DNA of 64,000 nt from Nothophaeocryptopus gaeumannii (GCA_031771865.1 JASISA010000025.1:1860001-1924000), one strand, 5' to 3'. Counted from the first letter of the stretch, positions 10,021 to 22,457 are shown. The notes: generated by a model from the letters alone, not told the origin. Made by a program: numbers and translations.

Positions 10021-11814
10021 ATGGCTCCCAGCCAAGAGCCCGTTCTCCAACGCCCCTCCTCGGCGAACTCCGGCGAAGACGGCATCGAAGAAGAAGACGC
10101 GCTGCTCACCGGCCAGCGCACCGGAAAAGGCCCACCAGCATCCAACGGTAGAACCAACAGAACGCGATGGCGGGAGATAGGACTCTTCGTCTGGGCGCTC
10201 GTCGCAACAGCCGTTGTCGTCGTCCTCGCCGTGGTATGGCAACATAACTCACAGACTTCAGGAGGAGGAGAAGGGACTGGGAAACAGGGAGGGAAGAAGA
10301 ATCTGATCTTCATGGTCTCCGATGGTATGGGACCTACGAGTTTGGCGTTGACAAGGAGCTGGAGACAATACACAGACCAATTACCCTACAGCGATACGTT
10401 GATTCTAGATGATCATCTTGTCGGACAGAGCAGGACACGCAGCTCGAGTAGTCTCATCACGGACTCTGCGGCTGGCGCGACGGCTTTCAGCTGCGCGGAT
10501 AAGAGTTACAATGGAGCCATTTCTGTGCTGCCCAACTTCGAGCCTTGCGGGAGTGTGATGGAGGCCGCGAAGAGGATGGGATATACAACGGGTCTGGTGG
10601 TTACCACGAGGATCACAGATGCCACGCCGGCGGTGTTTGCGAGCCATGTCAGGAGGAGGGAGATGGAAGATGAGATTGCGTTACAGATGATTGGGGAGAC
10701 GCATCCCCTGGGTCGTATTCCGGATTTGATGATGGGAGGTGGGAAGTGTCACTTCTTGCCCAGTGGACAGGCTGGGAGTTGCAGGAATGATACGCTGGAT
10801 GTGACGAAGATTGCGAAGGATAAGCATGGCTTCAATTATATTGATAAGAGGGAGGACTTTGACAATTTGGGTAATACCGCGGAGCTGCCTTTGCTGGCTT
10901 TGTTTGCGCCTGGCGATATCCCGTACGAGATTGATCGTCAGCACCAGGAGGAGCTGTATCCCTCGCTGGAGGAGATGACCAAGACGAGTCTGAAGGCACT
11001 CAGCGCGGCGACCAAGGGCAAGGACAAGGGCTTCTTCGTCATGATTGAAGGCTCTCGTATCGATCACGCAGGCCATGCCAACGATCCAGCAGCGCAAGTA
11101 CATGAAGTGCTCGCCTACGACCGCGCTATGTCTGCAGTCCTCGACTTCATCAAGCACTCCGATGTGCCTACCCTGATGGTCAGTACCTCCGACCACGAGA
11201 CTGGCGGTCTTGCAGTTGCTCGTCAACTTCATGAAGAATATCCACAATACCTCTGGCTGCCTGGCGTCCTCGCGAATGCTTCACAGTCGGCTAGCTTCAC
11301 CTCTAGGGAATGGAATGCGCGCCTGAAAACACTCTCTGCCAATCCTTCCGAGGACGAGAAGAAGGACCTCTCTTCTTACCTTCAAGATCTCATCAAGAAA
11401 GATCTTGGAGTTTGGGATGCCAGCAAAGAAGAACTCGACTCCCTCATCAACAAGAAATCCCCAGCAACATACATCTTCGCCGACATGGTTTCTCGCCGCG
11501 CACAAACAGGCTGGAGCACGCACGGCCACTCCGGCGCCGACGTAAACATCTACACTTCCGACCCCATCGCAGCCTCAAAGCTCCGCGGCAACCATGAAAA
11601 CACCGAAGTAGGCGATTTCCTCCGTTCCTATCTCGGGGTGGGGGAGGAAGTCGAGAGGGTGACGGAAAAGCTGAAGAAACATATGCATACTGCAGGACAT
11701 GAGGTTTTTCTGGGGAGTATTCCGGAGGAGGATGAGAGATTGGATGGACAGGATCATTTGGATCATTATCATGGGGATCATAAGACGAAGAGGTGCAGTA
11801 TCTGCGGGGTCTAG
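10021..11814 (+). CDS. PHO8: Repressible vacuolar alkaline phosphatase
   Basis: Intronless, 597 residues, the expected length of the Pho8 family. A cytosolic N-terminus of about 50 residues with an acidic dileucine-like stretch (EEEDALLTG) precedes one membrane anchor, residues about 51-73 (IGLFVWALVATAVVVVLAVV), giving type II topology in the vacuole membrane. The alkaline-phosphatase fold follows: metal site SDGMG, catalytic serine in TDSAAGATA near residue 149, and metal ligands in DHAGHAND, SDHETGG and STHGHSGADV. It hydrolyses phosphate monoesters in the vacuole lumen, with Zn and Mg, and in yeast is induced by phosphate starvation. The C-terminus is His/Asp-rich and ends in CSICGV. All key residues appear intact. 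Confidence 0.96.
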   Translation: MAPSQEPVLQRPSSANSGEDGIEEEDALLTGQRTGKGPPASNGRTNRTRWREIGLFVWALVATAVVVVLAVVWQHNSQTSGGGEGTGKQGGKKNLIFMVSDGMGPTSLALTRSWRQYTDQLPYSDTLILDDHLVGQSRTRSSSSLITDSAAGATAFSCADKSYNGAISVLPNFEPCGSVMEAAKRMGYTTGLVVTTRITDATPAVFASHVRRREMEDEIALQMIGETHPLGRIPDLMMGGGKCHFLPSGQAGSCRNDTLDVTKIAKDKHGFNYIDKREDFDNLGNTAELPLLALFAPGDIPYEIDRQHQEELYPSLEEMTKTSLKALSAATKGKDKGFFVMIEGSRIDHAGHANDPAAQVHEVLAYDRAMSAVLDFIKHSDVPTLMVSTSDHETGGLAVARQLHEEYPQYLWLPGVLANASQSASFTSREWNARLKTLSANPSEDEKKDLSSYLQDLIKKDLGVWDASKEELDSLINKKSPATYIFADMVSRRAQTGWSTHGHSGADVNIYTSDPIAASKLRGNHENTEVGDFLRSYLGVGEEVERVTEKLKKHMHTAGHEVFLGSIPEEDERLDGQDHLDHYHGDHKTKRCSICGV

Positions 11815-13173
11815 AAGAAACCGCTTTTGTTTCTGGGAGCGATTCTTTGGGGTTTGGCGGGGGAGTTGGGTCGGTCGGGGGATGCGTGTATTGCATAGCG
11901 GGTGTTTGGATTGGGCGTTTGAGCGAGTATGGAAATACTTTGAACCTGAGGGAGCTTGCGGCTGGTTTGGCCTGGGATGGGATATGCGCATAGCATTGCT
12001 CGGAACTGAGACTCAGATTGGCACTTTCACGCTGACACGATACCCATAAGTAGGAGTTCATTGGCAAATGGAGACGCACTTCAAAGCCTCAATTGTCGAC
12101 TTTCACTTTGGCACCTGGTGACTTGGCTGCTTCTATCTGCTTTGGTGCTGGCTGTACTCATATTCGCTTCCTCAATCGCAAACTTCACTTTTCAACCTCA
12201 CTATCGTTCTTGCCAGTTCTGTCTGTACGCAAAGACCGCATCTCTCAAGATCAAAACCCACGTTCAAACTTCGTCTTGTGCTTGAGCTGCTCTTTCTACT
12301 GCCAGAGTGTCGCCTCCCCCGTCCTCTCGCCAGCGGGCCTCATCTGCTCCCTGGTGTGTATACATGCCCGGTTCACGAGAGGGCTCCGGCTGGCTTTACA
12401 CTACTCTCAAAGTAGGACGACAGAGACACATAGATCGATAGATCGAGGGACCCTACACTATATATGCAAACATCCACGAGTCATGATCGACCCAACGGTC
12501 TGGTATACTCTTCAGCGTTGTTGGGTCCCGGTTACCAAACCCTCGGAAGTCGGCGGAAGTTGTATGATTTGCGTCGCCCCGAGCCCGCGGGCCGTGACGT
12601 GGAACGATGGCACCAGTGAGATGTCTCCATACTGCCAGAGTTTGGAGATGGACATCACCTCGCGGCAATCTGAAGGCGTCTTTTTGAAGAGCATGGTGTT
12701 TGGAATGGAATTGCCGAGCCTCCTTGCTGCTTGTAAGCGGCTATACCGACTCGCTGGGACGTGCTGACAAGCGAAGTCGCATGGCCAAAGCACATGCCCT
12801 TCAGCGGCACAGCAATGCAAGCGAAACGGAAGTACTGCTCCGAAGAGGAAAGACGTTTTCGCCAATGGGAGATCATAGGAAAGAGCTTTGTTTCGACTTC
12901 AATTCACCATGTACAAATCGTTAGTCATTAGCATTGGTTATCTGATGCTGCCTCCCTCCCACACAAAATCCTCGCCGCAACATTCGTACAAGCCAAGAGT
13001 TGGGTATAAGTCCAGCCGTCTAGTAATGCTCCGTGAATGTTTCTACCGACTCCGATGCAAATGCTTTCAAGCCTCTGATTTGGGGCTCACGGTCGTCATA
13101 GAGGTTTTCGAGCATAGACAAGTCGTCTGGAGGAAGTTCAGCAGCTGCAAGACCATCGTTGGGAGATGTGAAC
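11815..13173. other. Intergenic region, no supported gene
   Basis: About 1.36 kb between two convergent genes. The longest open frame (12093-12767, plus) has biased composition and no motif. A Pro-rich minus-strand frame running from the 3' end of the phosphatase gene into this gap (11447-12079) is also not credible. A short run of GATC/GATCGA (12434-12446) is the only visible pattern. Confidence 0.45.
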
Positions 13174-14351
13174 TTACACTTCGTGATACACATGTCGTTT
13201 CCGATCCCTCAAAGCCCTTCGAATCTCAAGAAGCCATTCTCGAACTTGTTGGCTTGACCGCTGGTAAGAACAGTCAGTACCATGTCCACGCATCCACTGT
13301 TGATATGATCAGACTCACCCCAAGAACCCTCGTATAAGGCGCCATAACCCACCCCTCCATCCCCTCCTCCCAATTCAACAAATTCCACCTCCCAAGCTCC
13401 TTCAGCCTCGGATCACTACTCCACGGTCCAATCGGCCACTTAAACCTCTTCTCTACCACATCCACGAACCCCGCCTCCGTAATCAGCCCAGCCATGTTCT
13501 CCGCAATCTCAAAAGTCTTGCCCGTCCTCCTCGCACACTCCAGAGCATTCTGACTCCATCTCGCCAGAGTAGCATTAGGTGAAAGCGTCCCATCGGCAGA
13601 TCGATTGTGGATACTCCATTCGACTTGTTCGATCCATCCGCCCGGTTGCAGGTGTTCGTAGCATGACTTATAGAGGGTTGACCAGTCAGTGATGGAGCCG
13701 AAGAGGCCTCGGATGTGGATGAAGTCGAAGTGATTTGTGTCGTAGACCCATTCGCTGCAGCAGTCGTCGATTTCAAAACGGCAGTTGTCGGGTTGCATAC
13801 CCGGTTGTACGGGTGAGAGGTCTGTGCCGATGACCTCTGCTTCGGGGAATTTGTCTGCTATGTCGGTTGCCCAGATTCCCGTGCCCGTGCCTAGGTCGAG
13901 GATGTGCTTTGGGTCTTGGATTGGTGCGAGGAAGAGTTTGTCTTGAAGAGTCATGATGCAGAGGTGGTGACTGGGTCGTTGTTAGTGTTGGTGGTATTTG
14001 AGGGTGGAGTGAGCATACACAATGGCTTCATGATTGTTTTGCTTCTCATCGTTTGGTTGCCAATACTCTCCGTCTCCTGTATAGTGATCAGCCAAGGCAG
14101 TCCAGATATCTGCCCGAATGTACTGACGGTATGCGTGATACGTCCGCCCATTCTCGTATCGATACATCGTCGTAGTCGTAGCCAACGTCCGCCCGCTGAG
14201 GCGAGCATCAGCATTCTTCACCATCTCGGCAGTCACGGTTTTCGATCAAGACTAACGACGAATAGCTGTCCGCATCATTTCCACTCTCATGCTCATATGT
14301 AGAGTAGTTGTCATCCTTTGTTGTCAGGTTAGTCAGCCACTCATCAAACAT
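13174..14351 (-). CDS. LaeA-like SAM-dependent methyltransferase
   Basis: Four exons: 14351-14257, 14195-14019, 13970-13319 and 13260-13174; 336 residues. Introns of 61, 48 and 58 nt have GTTAGT, GTATGC and GTGAGT donors and CAG acceptors. The joins give YSSGRTL, EAIVHHLC and RVLG-RSSQQ, all in frame. Domains: an acidic N-terminus, then YRYENGRTYHAY near residue 50, the signature preceding the fold in LaeA-like enzymes. Next come SAM motif I, ILDLGTGTGIWATDIA (near residue 105), the acidic post-I GTDLSP, and LQPGGWIEQVEW. LaeA itself is the nuclear regulator of secondary metabolism in the velvet complex, but fungal genomes carry many paralogs of unknown target, and nothing shows this is the LaeA ortholog. 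No biosynthetic cluster lies next to it. Confidence 0.9.
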
Positions 14352-16391
14352 GGCTGAAGTCGGTGGTGAACGCCTACTATCGGAATCTGATCAGAGGAGC
14401 CCATATTGGAGCAGCGCTTGGAAGCCACGGCCAGGGAACAGGCTACTGATGAAGATGTCTGGTATCAGTAGTGTAACGGATGGCTTGCAGCCATAGTCTA
14501 TCCGAGCCGTTGGAACCCGCCTCTCGGTGCCAGCAGTGAGAGAATGAGACCGGGCCCGATGAGTTATGTTGTGCAGTATCGTGTATGGGATAGAAGAGTC
14601 GCCGGACGAGGTTGAGAGAAATGGTCGTGTGAGGAGGAGTTCGTAAACTCGACCTGGTACAGGGGAAGAACAGGCGGGCCTTGCAATCGAAGCGCTGCTT
14701 TGTCTCTCCAGCAGCAAGGGTGCGGTAGACTAATTGCAATGCCGAGCAATATATACGCTTTGTCAGTACAGCTGCAGGCACGCAGGCACGCAGGCTTGCC
14801 GTCCGTCGTGGGGCTCCGACAGCAGGCGCTGGTTGCGCTGGATGTGCGCCACCTGAAACACTTTTTGATCAGAGAGTGGTGAAGTCGTCGTCGTGAGCAT
14901 CGGCAAGACGCATGCCAGCTAGAACTATTGCCGCCACTGCAGTCTCACGGCAGTTTCATGAGTCTGCCAAAGAAGAGCAGCGCAGATACTACGAAGATGA
15001 AAGAAGAAGACGAAGACGGAGAAGCAGAATAAGCCAGGGGGCCAGCAAGATCAGGCGGGCCGCAGGTGCAGCAGCATACGCGATACATAGGTGTGTCGGT
15101 CTAGGTTGAGGCTAATGCCCGGCAATCTGCCATCTGCGTGTCGATGAGGAGGGAATCTCACAGTGTCGGGGCGAACGGTGGTCGTTTCCCAAAGCGGAGC
15201 CCTCCAACCAAGCACATCCTCCATCGAGGGGAGGGCTGGCGAGGGCCCTCTCTCAGATACAGTACATAGACGGTGCAGAAGCCGAGCAGCCGCCATCCCA
15301 GCAGACCGGAGCAACATATGCAGTGATATGCATCTGCCTGCAGCTAGCGATGCTGTGGATGCGCGCTGTATTACCGCCAGCACAAGAGCTCCGGCGATGC
15401 GGCCTGACAGCTCTGGACATGTGCGAAAGGATGCTGCAAGTCTTGCAGAAAGGATTCGACTGCTTCTGCCCCGCGGCTGGCAGCTCCACAGCTCCCGTCC
15501 TCTTCCTCCTCGCTTCCCCCGATCTGATATCACCTCACATATGTCTGCTGCATCACGAGACCAGACGATATGGGAACGATTGCGACTACAGAACCACTCC
15601 GCAGGGCCGCAGGCGAGTGCAGCGTCATCGGGGACGGCGTAATACATCCGCTAGCTAGCAAGGCTACAAGTGCTAGGGGCTATTGGACAATACAGGCCAC
15701 GCTTCAATCTCCGAGCGAAGGCGCAACAGAGGCATTGGAATATCCCATCCTCTGGGCAACAGCTTCCCGAACCCCTGGACGCGGAGGAAAGTCCGTCTCC
15801 TAGGTCGCGATTGTCAATGTACATCGCTACCATGTTGCGTGCATCCGAGTCCGTCCCAATCGGCCTCTTCCGAAGTGCCCATGTGCCCCATTGTTCCGCC
15901 CCAATCTTCCAAGCATTTCCTGTTCGATGCAATCGCCTGCTCCACGCTCCGTGCCCCAGCAATACTGTACCAACAATCAACCGACCCAACGCACCTAGGC
16001 TCTCCTGCTTTGACATGCTTTTGTGTTCCAGCCCGAACGATACACAAGCCTGCCGCCGTCCGCCGTCCCTGTTATAATGAGTGATGTAGTAGTAACAACA
16101 CTAATAGTAAGTCAAGACTCCCGTGCAACGCCGCATTCGTCCCTCCGTCCTTCCGACCGTCCCTGTATGCTGAGCTGTTCACCGCCATTTTGGTACAGTC
16201 CGCCGAATAAGTCAAGAGCGCAAATCAGCCCACCGCCCGACCGCCCACACCACAAAAATCTGCTTTTCGTGTCCAGGGCTGAAACTCTGGCTCACTCGTC
16301 TATCTCGCTTCGCTCCATATTAAGCAGCACTGCGTCCAGTGGTCCACGTCGCTGCTCGTACATTCTCTATTATATCCGCGAGCCAGCCCAC
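14352..16391. other. Gene-free 2-kb region
   Basis: Two kilobases with many overlapping frames on both strands (the longest is 198 codons, minus, 15051-15647), none with recognisable family sequence; composition is Ser/Arg/Cys-rich, as expected of chance frames in GC-rich DNA. It contains a purine-rich patch, 14980-15034 (GAAGA repeats). The right part is probably the 3' UTR of the ABC transporter gene. No RNA gene was recognised. Confidence 0.4.
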
Positions 16392-19300
16392 CTAAGGGTG
16401 CCCTGCTGGTTTCTGCCGCGACCCTTCTTCTTGCACTGGCGACGGTGATCGTACCGTGCCACTCCGAAGGGCTTCTTGCTGTGCTCGGTTGTCCGTGCCA
16501 GAGTCTTTGGCTCCAAGAACCGAGGATATCTGAGCATGTGGCACTGCAGACTTCGGCAACAATGACAGCGCTCTGGCGAACTCGCTGTCGGCGTTCTGCT
16601 TATTACGTGCCTGGTCGTCCTCGTCGCTACTAGGTGGCGACTCTCCGTCCGGGCCACTGCGAGCACGAGCCGCGCTGCTGTCCATACTCTCCCGCCGTAA
16701 CCTGTCGGCTTTGTCCTTCAAGAATTTTGCCTCTTCCGCAGCTTTCTGTGCTCGGACCTGCTTCCTCCACATACTGGCATATCGACCCTTCTTGGCCAAC
16801 AGCTCTAAATGTGTTCCCTTCTCGGCCACTTGTCCCTGGTGAAGCACCAAAATCTGATCACACATGGTAATTGTGCTCAGTCTGTGTGCAATCACCAGCA
16901 TAGTGCGGCCTTTCGCCAACGTTCGAAGGGCCTCCTGAATGTGCTCTTCAGTCTCGGTATCCAATGCCGCAGTCGCTTCATCCAGAAGTATGATGCGCGG
17001 GTCTTTGATAATAGTGCGCGCGATAGCCACTCGCTGCTTCTCTCCACCAGAAAGTCGAAGGCCACGCTCACCAACTTTGGTTTCGTATGCATCCGGGAAC
17101 CCCATGATTTTGTCGTGGATGCTGGCAGCTTTGCACGCCGCATAGACTTCCTCGTTCGTGGCATTTTGTCTGGCGTACTTGAGGTTATACATTAAAGTTT
17201 CGTTGAACAACACCGTGTCCTGCGGGACTACCCCGATGTGCTTTCGTAAGCTGTCGATGGTGATGTCCTGCACATCGTGGCCATCAATCTGGATAGTGCC
17301 CTCCAGCGAGTTGTAAAATCGAAAGAGGAGCCTGAACACGGTAGACTTGCCGCCACCAGACTCTCCTACTAGCGCTGTTGTAGTGCCTGGCTTGCATGTG
17401 AACGAGAGGCCCTGGAGGGCAGGCTTGCGATTGTCGTATGAGAAGTGCACATCGTTGTAATGGATTTTGCCTTCGCATGAAGGAAGCTTTTCCGCGTCAG
17501 GACTGTCGACCACGGTCGGCTTCTCTTTGAAAAGCTCAAGCATGCGCTCGGAATTGATCATGTTATTCTGAATCATTCGGTAAAAGGTACCGAAGAAGTT
17601 CAACGGGCCTTGCAACTGTGTCAGGTAAGTCAGGATGATCACAAAGTCTCCGACTCTGAGTACGCCAGTGGTGACTTGGTATGCTGCGATGAAGCTGGCG
17701 ATGATGAGGCCAAGCATGAACACCAAGTTCTGAATGGTGTTCATGAGCGCCAAGGAGAACGTGACCAGATATTCCGCCTTTTGGTACTTCATGACCGCGT
17801 CGCGATACCGGTTAAACTCGTACGCTTCGGCGTTGAAGTATTTGACGGTCTCATAGGACATCATTGAGTCATTCTTGACTGCATCCTCCTCTCGGCTGGC
17901 GTTGGTTGCCTGTCGACGGATCTCCGCTCGCCAGGACGCCATGCGTATGGTGATGTAGATGTACCAGAATGTGACGACGGCTATGACCAGCGCATAGTAG
18001 GCATCGAATCTGACGAGGAAGAAGACGAATGCCGCGCCAAGATCGATCAACATGGGCAACACGTTGAAAGTGACGGACTCCAAGAAGGTATTCAAAGATG
18101 CGCCTTTTCCAAGAGCGGACAAGACCTCGCCTGTCTTCTTTCCAAGATGAAACTCCAGACTGAGCATGTGAACGTGCTCGAAAGCGGCCACAGAAAGCTC
18201 TCGGTAAGAGTACTGCTCGATCGGAATCCATAATACTTGCCTCGCAGCGCCCAAGAGCCCATTAGATCCTTGGAAGATGCGGTACAAGACGTAAAGTCCA
18301 ATGGCTGCCCAGGGCATGTATATGCGTTCCTTGTCGGCCAATATATTCGTGATGTTGCCGACCTGTATTGGTACAAGCAATTGGATTCCGCGCTGGATGA
18401 ACACAATCACGAAGCACACGACGAAATTGATCTGCAGTCTTCGATCTTTGGCAGGCCAGATGTATGGCAAGAACACAGCGTAAGCACGAATGTATTCCCA
18501 CCAGCTCCGCGACGGTGTCTGTGTGGGCTTTTCCCAGCCAGCCGGTGCTTCCTCGCGGTGGTGGCCGGGTGCTCCATGAGGCCCGTGCGCCTTCCCGATT
18601 GCGGTACCGTATGCATGTGAAGTTCCATTGGCGGATCCATTTTCGGCGTGGCCATTCGTGAGTAACGCCGTGGTTTCCTCAAGGTCCTGTGGCGGGGTGG
18701 CAGACCGCTTCTTGCCGATGCCCGAGAAGAAGACGAATATGGCATAGAAGGCACCGAGGCCAAGCAATAGAAGAATGCGGACGAGATCAACAGTGACCTC
18801 GGTAATTTCCCATTCTGTCATGTCTCTGCGCAGCTCGCCACCACGAGAATGTCCAGCCTTTGGTTCGCGATGCTCGGAGGTGTAAAGAGCGAACGAAGCT
18901 CCAAGGAGAATGATCTCCATCAGCACTGCTGCCACCCATGATAGAAAATGGGCAACGGTTGGCGATGGAGTCGAATCTACCATGTGTATGAGCAACAAGA
19001 TGTAGACCATGAAGGAGCCAATCAAGTAGACCTGCCTTGTCAGCAAGTGATGGCTCAATGATTATCCCGCTTCCAGACTTACTGTTGGCGCCTCACCACA
19101 CCACCAGCCGTCCTTGCGGGCAGCTATGGCATGAGAAATGACGACTACGATGTTTGCTCCCAATGTTCCTATTACGGCCACGGACAGCCAGCTAAACAGC
19201 AGCTTCCGAGGCCTGCTAAAGTCCCATTCATCTGTGATGTCCTCCTCTTTCCTCGGTGAATTGGTCTTCTTTTTAGGCAGCGGCTTGCCCCCAGGCCCGA

Positions 19301-19475
19301 GCTGCTCCGGCTGCTGAGGGGCAGCATCATTATCATTACGAGCTGTCGCGATGCTCCGGAAGGTGAAGGTGAAGAGGTAGATGCCGAGCAGAACGATTGG
19401 ATAGGCGATTTGAAGGTATTTGAGTATGTCTCGTGCCACGGGATTCGACACCCACGGGAGGGGATTGCTGGCCAT
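16392..19475 (-). CDS. HMT1/ABCB6-type half ABC transporter (heavy-metal tolerance)
   Basis: Two exons, 19475-19083 and 19031-16392, about 1010 residues; the 51-nt intron (GTAAGT donor, GCAG acceptor) joins EAPT to VYLIGSF. The N-terminal region has about five extra membrane segments (for example IVLLGIYLFTF, LFSWLSVAVIGTLGANIVVVI), the mark of the HMT1 subfamily. A six-helix ABC membrane domain follows, then a nucleotide-binding domain with Walker A VGESGGGKST near residue 690, signature LSGGEKQRVAIART near 792, Walker B IILLDEATAALD near 812 and the H-loop AHRLST. S. pombe Hmt1 moves phytochelatin or glutathione conjugates of cadmium into the vacuole; a similar role is likely here. The Ser/Glu-rich C-terminal tail of about 100 residues is disordered. 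The start is the ATG with a good ACCATGG context. Confidence 0.94.
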
Positions 19476-19786
19476 GGTCAAGACAGCAGGCGTGTCGTGG
19501 TATAGGTCAGGCTAGGGGGGGTGGAATGATGCACTCAAGATCCTCTGCCCTCCAACGCCGCCAGACTCAAACGAGTGTGTGTTGCCGGAGATTCAGGAAA
19601 GTCGGGGCAGAGATGCGGGACACGATCTCGCCATCGTCGCTCGGGAATGTCCTGTCCTTTCGAGGGTGTTCGGGCACTGTGTCCCAGTACAGTACAACGC
19701 AACGCAACGCAACGTACCAGCGGATGGGAGAAGAGCACTGCAGCAGGGTACTGACAGATGAACTCAAAGGTAAAGAAGGCGGCGAT

Positions 19787-19832
19787 CCATGCCCATGCCC
19801 ATGTCCATGTCCCATGCCCCATGCCCCATGCC
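19787..19832. repeat. CCCATG-type short tandem repeat
   Basis: About eight imperfect units of 5-6 nt (CCCATG, CCATGT, CCCATGC) follow one another. On the minus strand they would read as Gly-His or Met-Gly-His repeats, so frames here are artefacts of the repeat. Confidence 0.8.
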
Positions 19833-19971
19833 ATTAATCCCGGCCTGCAGCGAGAGCTAGTGCACGCCACTGCTAGTCGATCGGACCTAGCGACTGCAAG
19901 AACATCGCCTGCTTGTCCACCGTGGCTTCCCGTGGCACTCCCGCCGCGACTTCCGACCTCTCTCTCTGTTC

Positions 19972-19994
19972 TCCCTCCCTCCCTCCCTCCCTCC
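19972..19994. repeat. CCCT microsatellite
   Basis: A run of five to six CCCT units on the plus strand, inside a longer pyrimidine-rich stretch. It is non-coding. Confidence 0.8.
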
Positions 19995-20788
19995 AGCACC
20001 TCATATCATTCACAACGACCTCACTTCGTCTCCTGCCTGAGCTCATTTCCCTCGTCGTGACTCCCTCACTTCCCGATCTCGTCCTTCATTCATCCCTCAT
20101 GCTCGAGGCAAGAGCGTACGACCGATGACCGCCATGGCACTCACGCCCGGAACACGGAACACGGAACACAGCGCCTTGCCTTGCCTTGCAGGTGTCCATT
20201 GGGCCTCTGCGCAGATGCAGCCGCCCTCTGCAGAGCAACCACAGCGTCTTCATATCGACGCGGCCAGGCCAGGACCCCTTCAACGGGCATCTTGCAGTGC
20301 ATAGTCGACAAGGTGCCGCCAACAAGAGAACAACAGCTTACAGGACCTCCCTGGCTTCCTCAAAGCGCGCTGCAACATCGCTTCTCCGACTTTTGGCGAT
20401 TCCGACCAGACCACGCCGTCCACACCGCTACACGCTTACGACGACCAACGAGTCTTCCTCGTTGACTGAAGGCTGGCGGACCAGCAGTCCCGCTGCGAAG
20501 TATCACGCGCAACCAGCATGTGCCTTTGTGCCACCACCAAACCGCCACTAGGCTCACACGACACACATACCCAGGATCAGCTGCCGGCAAGCCAGATCTC
20601 CCTTCCGCATCCTGTGCCTGCGAGAGGGACGTCGAGCGCTGCGAAGAGGCTGCTGTCAAACAGTTAAAGCTTCGCAACCAAAAATTGACGCCGACTCTCC
20701 ACACCATTGATCTTCCCGCGTGTCACGCTGCACCCCTGCGCTCCCACTGCATTATACGGCCCGCTGTTGCGTGACCACGAGCAGCGGC

Positions 20789-22457
20789 ATGAAGCTTCCG
20801 GATTCCTCTGCCGTGCTCACACGCGTGTGTCGCAGCATGTTGGTGACGCTCGTGCTCCTAACAACTTGCGGTCCTGGCCTATCTCCAGTCGTTGAAAAGA
20901 GACAACATGACGCTGGACCAACTGCGAGTCAGCTTGCCCTGTTCCACACGGCTTCTCGGAACTAAAGCCTTTACCACGGACGTTTTCATCATGTGAACGA
21001 CTTATACAAGGCCTTGGATGTCATGCAATCGAGTTTCTTCGACATTTGTCCAAGAGTCTATCCTGAGGCTATTGACTGGGTCGGGGGTGTAATAAACACG
21101 CATGTTGCCTCATCTCTCGCTTCTCTGACTAAGGCATCGGACTCCGCTGATACGAATGCTGGCTTCCTGGATTCCGTGCGCGATGTCAAGATATCAGCTG
21201 AATCGCTACTTTGGCCAGTGTGTGGCCTGCTATCTCGGTGAGGACATATCTGCCATTCGGAACGAGGCATTCGACGACATGCTCTGGGTCGTTCTGGCTT
21301 GGCTTCAACATGTTCGCTTCATGCAGCTCCATTCTCGTATCCATTATCATCCGCCTGATGTAACATCTCGCTCCTGGCATGGATCTCAGTTCCGCGAGGC
21401 TTTTGCACACCGAGCTCGTGTCTTTGGGGGACTCGCCAGCCACGGTCGGAACACACGTCTACGTGATGGCGGAATCATGTGTAATCCACGCCTGGAGCCA
21501 TAAAAGAACGCTATAACGGACCAATTAGTCATTTCGGCAAGTGTAGGCATGTACCTCTACCTCCCTGGCGATTCTAACAGTTCCCCGTTCTTGACACGCA
21601 GGGATCACACTGCCGGCATTCTCGGCGCGTTTGAGCCTGTCGAGCTTCATGATCCCTCGCCTGTAATTCCGGCCGTGAAAGCTTACAACTGGCACCAAGC
21701 AGTGAACATGACTAATACTTAGGGACTTTACGTGGATGGTTTCCACATTTCTGACCTGGACAGGAAAGGGGCCACCTGTAATGCGAGGAACAAAATGGTC
21801 TACACATACAACCAAGGGGTTATTTTGAGTGGTTTACGCGGACTCTGGGAAAGCAGTGGCAATATTTCGTACCTCAACGATGGCCACCAACCTGTCCAGA
21901 ATGTCATTCGAGCAACTGGCTTTGACCTTGAAAGTGGGAGAGCATCGGAATCGAAACAATGGGCCGGTCTGGGCCGTGGCGGGGCCCCCGAAGAGTTCTG
22001 CGATCCGGCCGGTATATGCTCTCAGGACGCGCAAACATTCAAAGGCATCTATTTTCATCACTTTGCCCAATTTTGCGAGCCCCTGCCTTCTCGACCGCTA
22101 TATCCGGGCAAGACATATGGCGCTGAGAAGAAGCTCCAATTACTACATCAGACCAGCTGTCAGGAGTATGTGGTCTGGGTTGCTCGCAACGCTCGGGCTG
22201 CTGTGGCGACGCGCAACGTCGCCGACCAGTGTGGTAATTGGTGGGGAGGGTCAAACGATGAAACAATCCAAGCTGCCTCTCTGCCAAAAGGCGCCATTGA
22301 CTACAGGAACAATGCTTCCGCACTTTGGCATTGGCCATGGAGGTTATCAAATACCACGCACGGTGGGATTATCCCTTTCGATTCAGGAGCCCAAGCTCGC
22401 TTTGAGTCTTTAAAATCGGCGCTTGCGCCGCGATGCAGGTACTCGAGACGCAAATGA
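20789..22457 (+). pseudogene. GH76 alpha-1,6-mannanase (Dfg5/Dcw1 superfamily) pseudogene
   Basis: Protein-like sequence of a secreted GH76 family enzyme is clear but broken. It begins with a signal-peptide-like stretch at 20789 (MKLPDSSAVLTRVC), then NDLYKALDVMQSSFFD (about 20998) and NTHVASSLASLTKA. There is a frame change near 21190, after which comes RYFGQCVACYLGED, AIRNEAFDDMLWVVLAWL (containing the paired acidic residues of the family), TSRSWHGSQF, VYTYNQGVILSGLRGLWE and CDPAGICSQDAQTFKGI. In-frame stops lie at 20963-20965 (TAA), 21501-21503 (TAA) and 21720-21722 (TAG). No GT-AG intron removes them cleanly. GH76 enzymes cleave alpha-1,6-mannan in fungal walls or glycoproteins. The gene is described as found; with three stops and a frameshift it cannot give a full-length enzyme. 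Confidence 0.85.

Larger units (their letters stand above)
19476..20788. other. Intergenic region with simple-sequence repeats
   Basis: No gene is supported. Short tandem repeats cluster here: CGCAA units at 19697-19712, CCCATG-type units at 19787-19832, CCCT units at 19972-19994 and ACGGAAC units near 20151-20171. The remainder is CT-rich and resembles promoter sequence for the ABC transporter gene on the left side. Frames on both strands are low-complexity. Confidence 0.5.

Noticed and set aside
12093..12767. 224-codon plus-strand frame between the alkaline phosphatase and methyltransferase genes
   Set aside because: Composition is Ser/Cys/Leu-rich with no conserved block, and no splicing extends it into a known family.
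15051..15647. 198-codon minus-strand frame
   Set aside because: Overlaps several other frames of similar length on both strands, has Arg/Ala/Ser/Cys bias and no family feature; expected by chance in GC-rich DNA.
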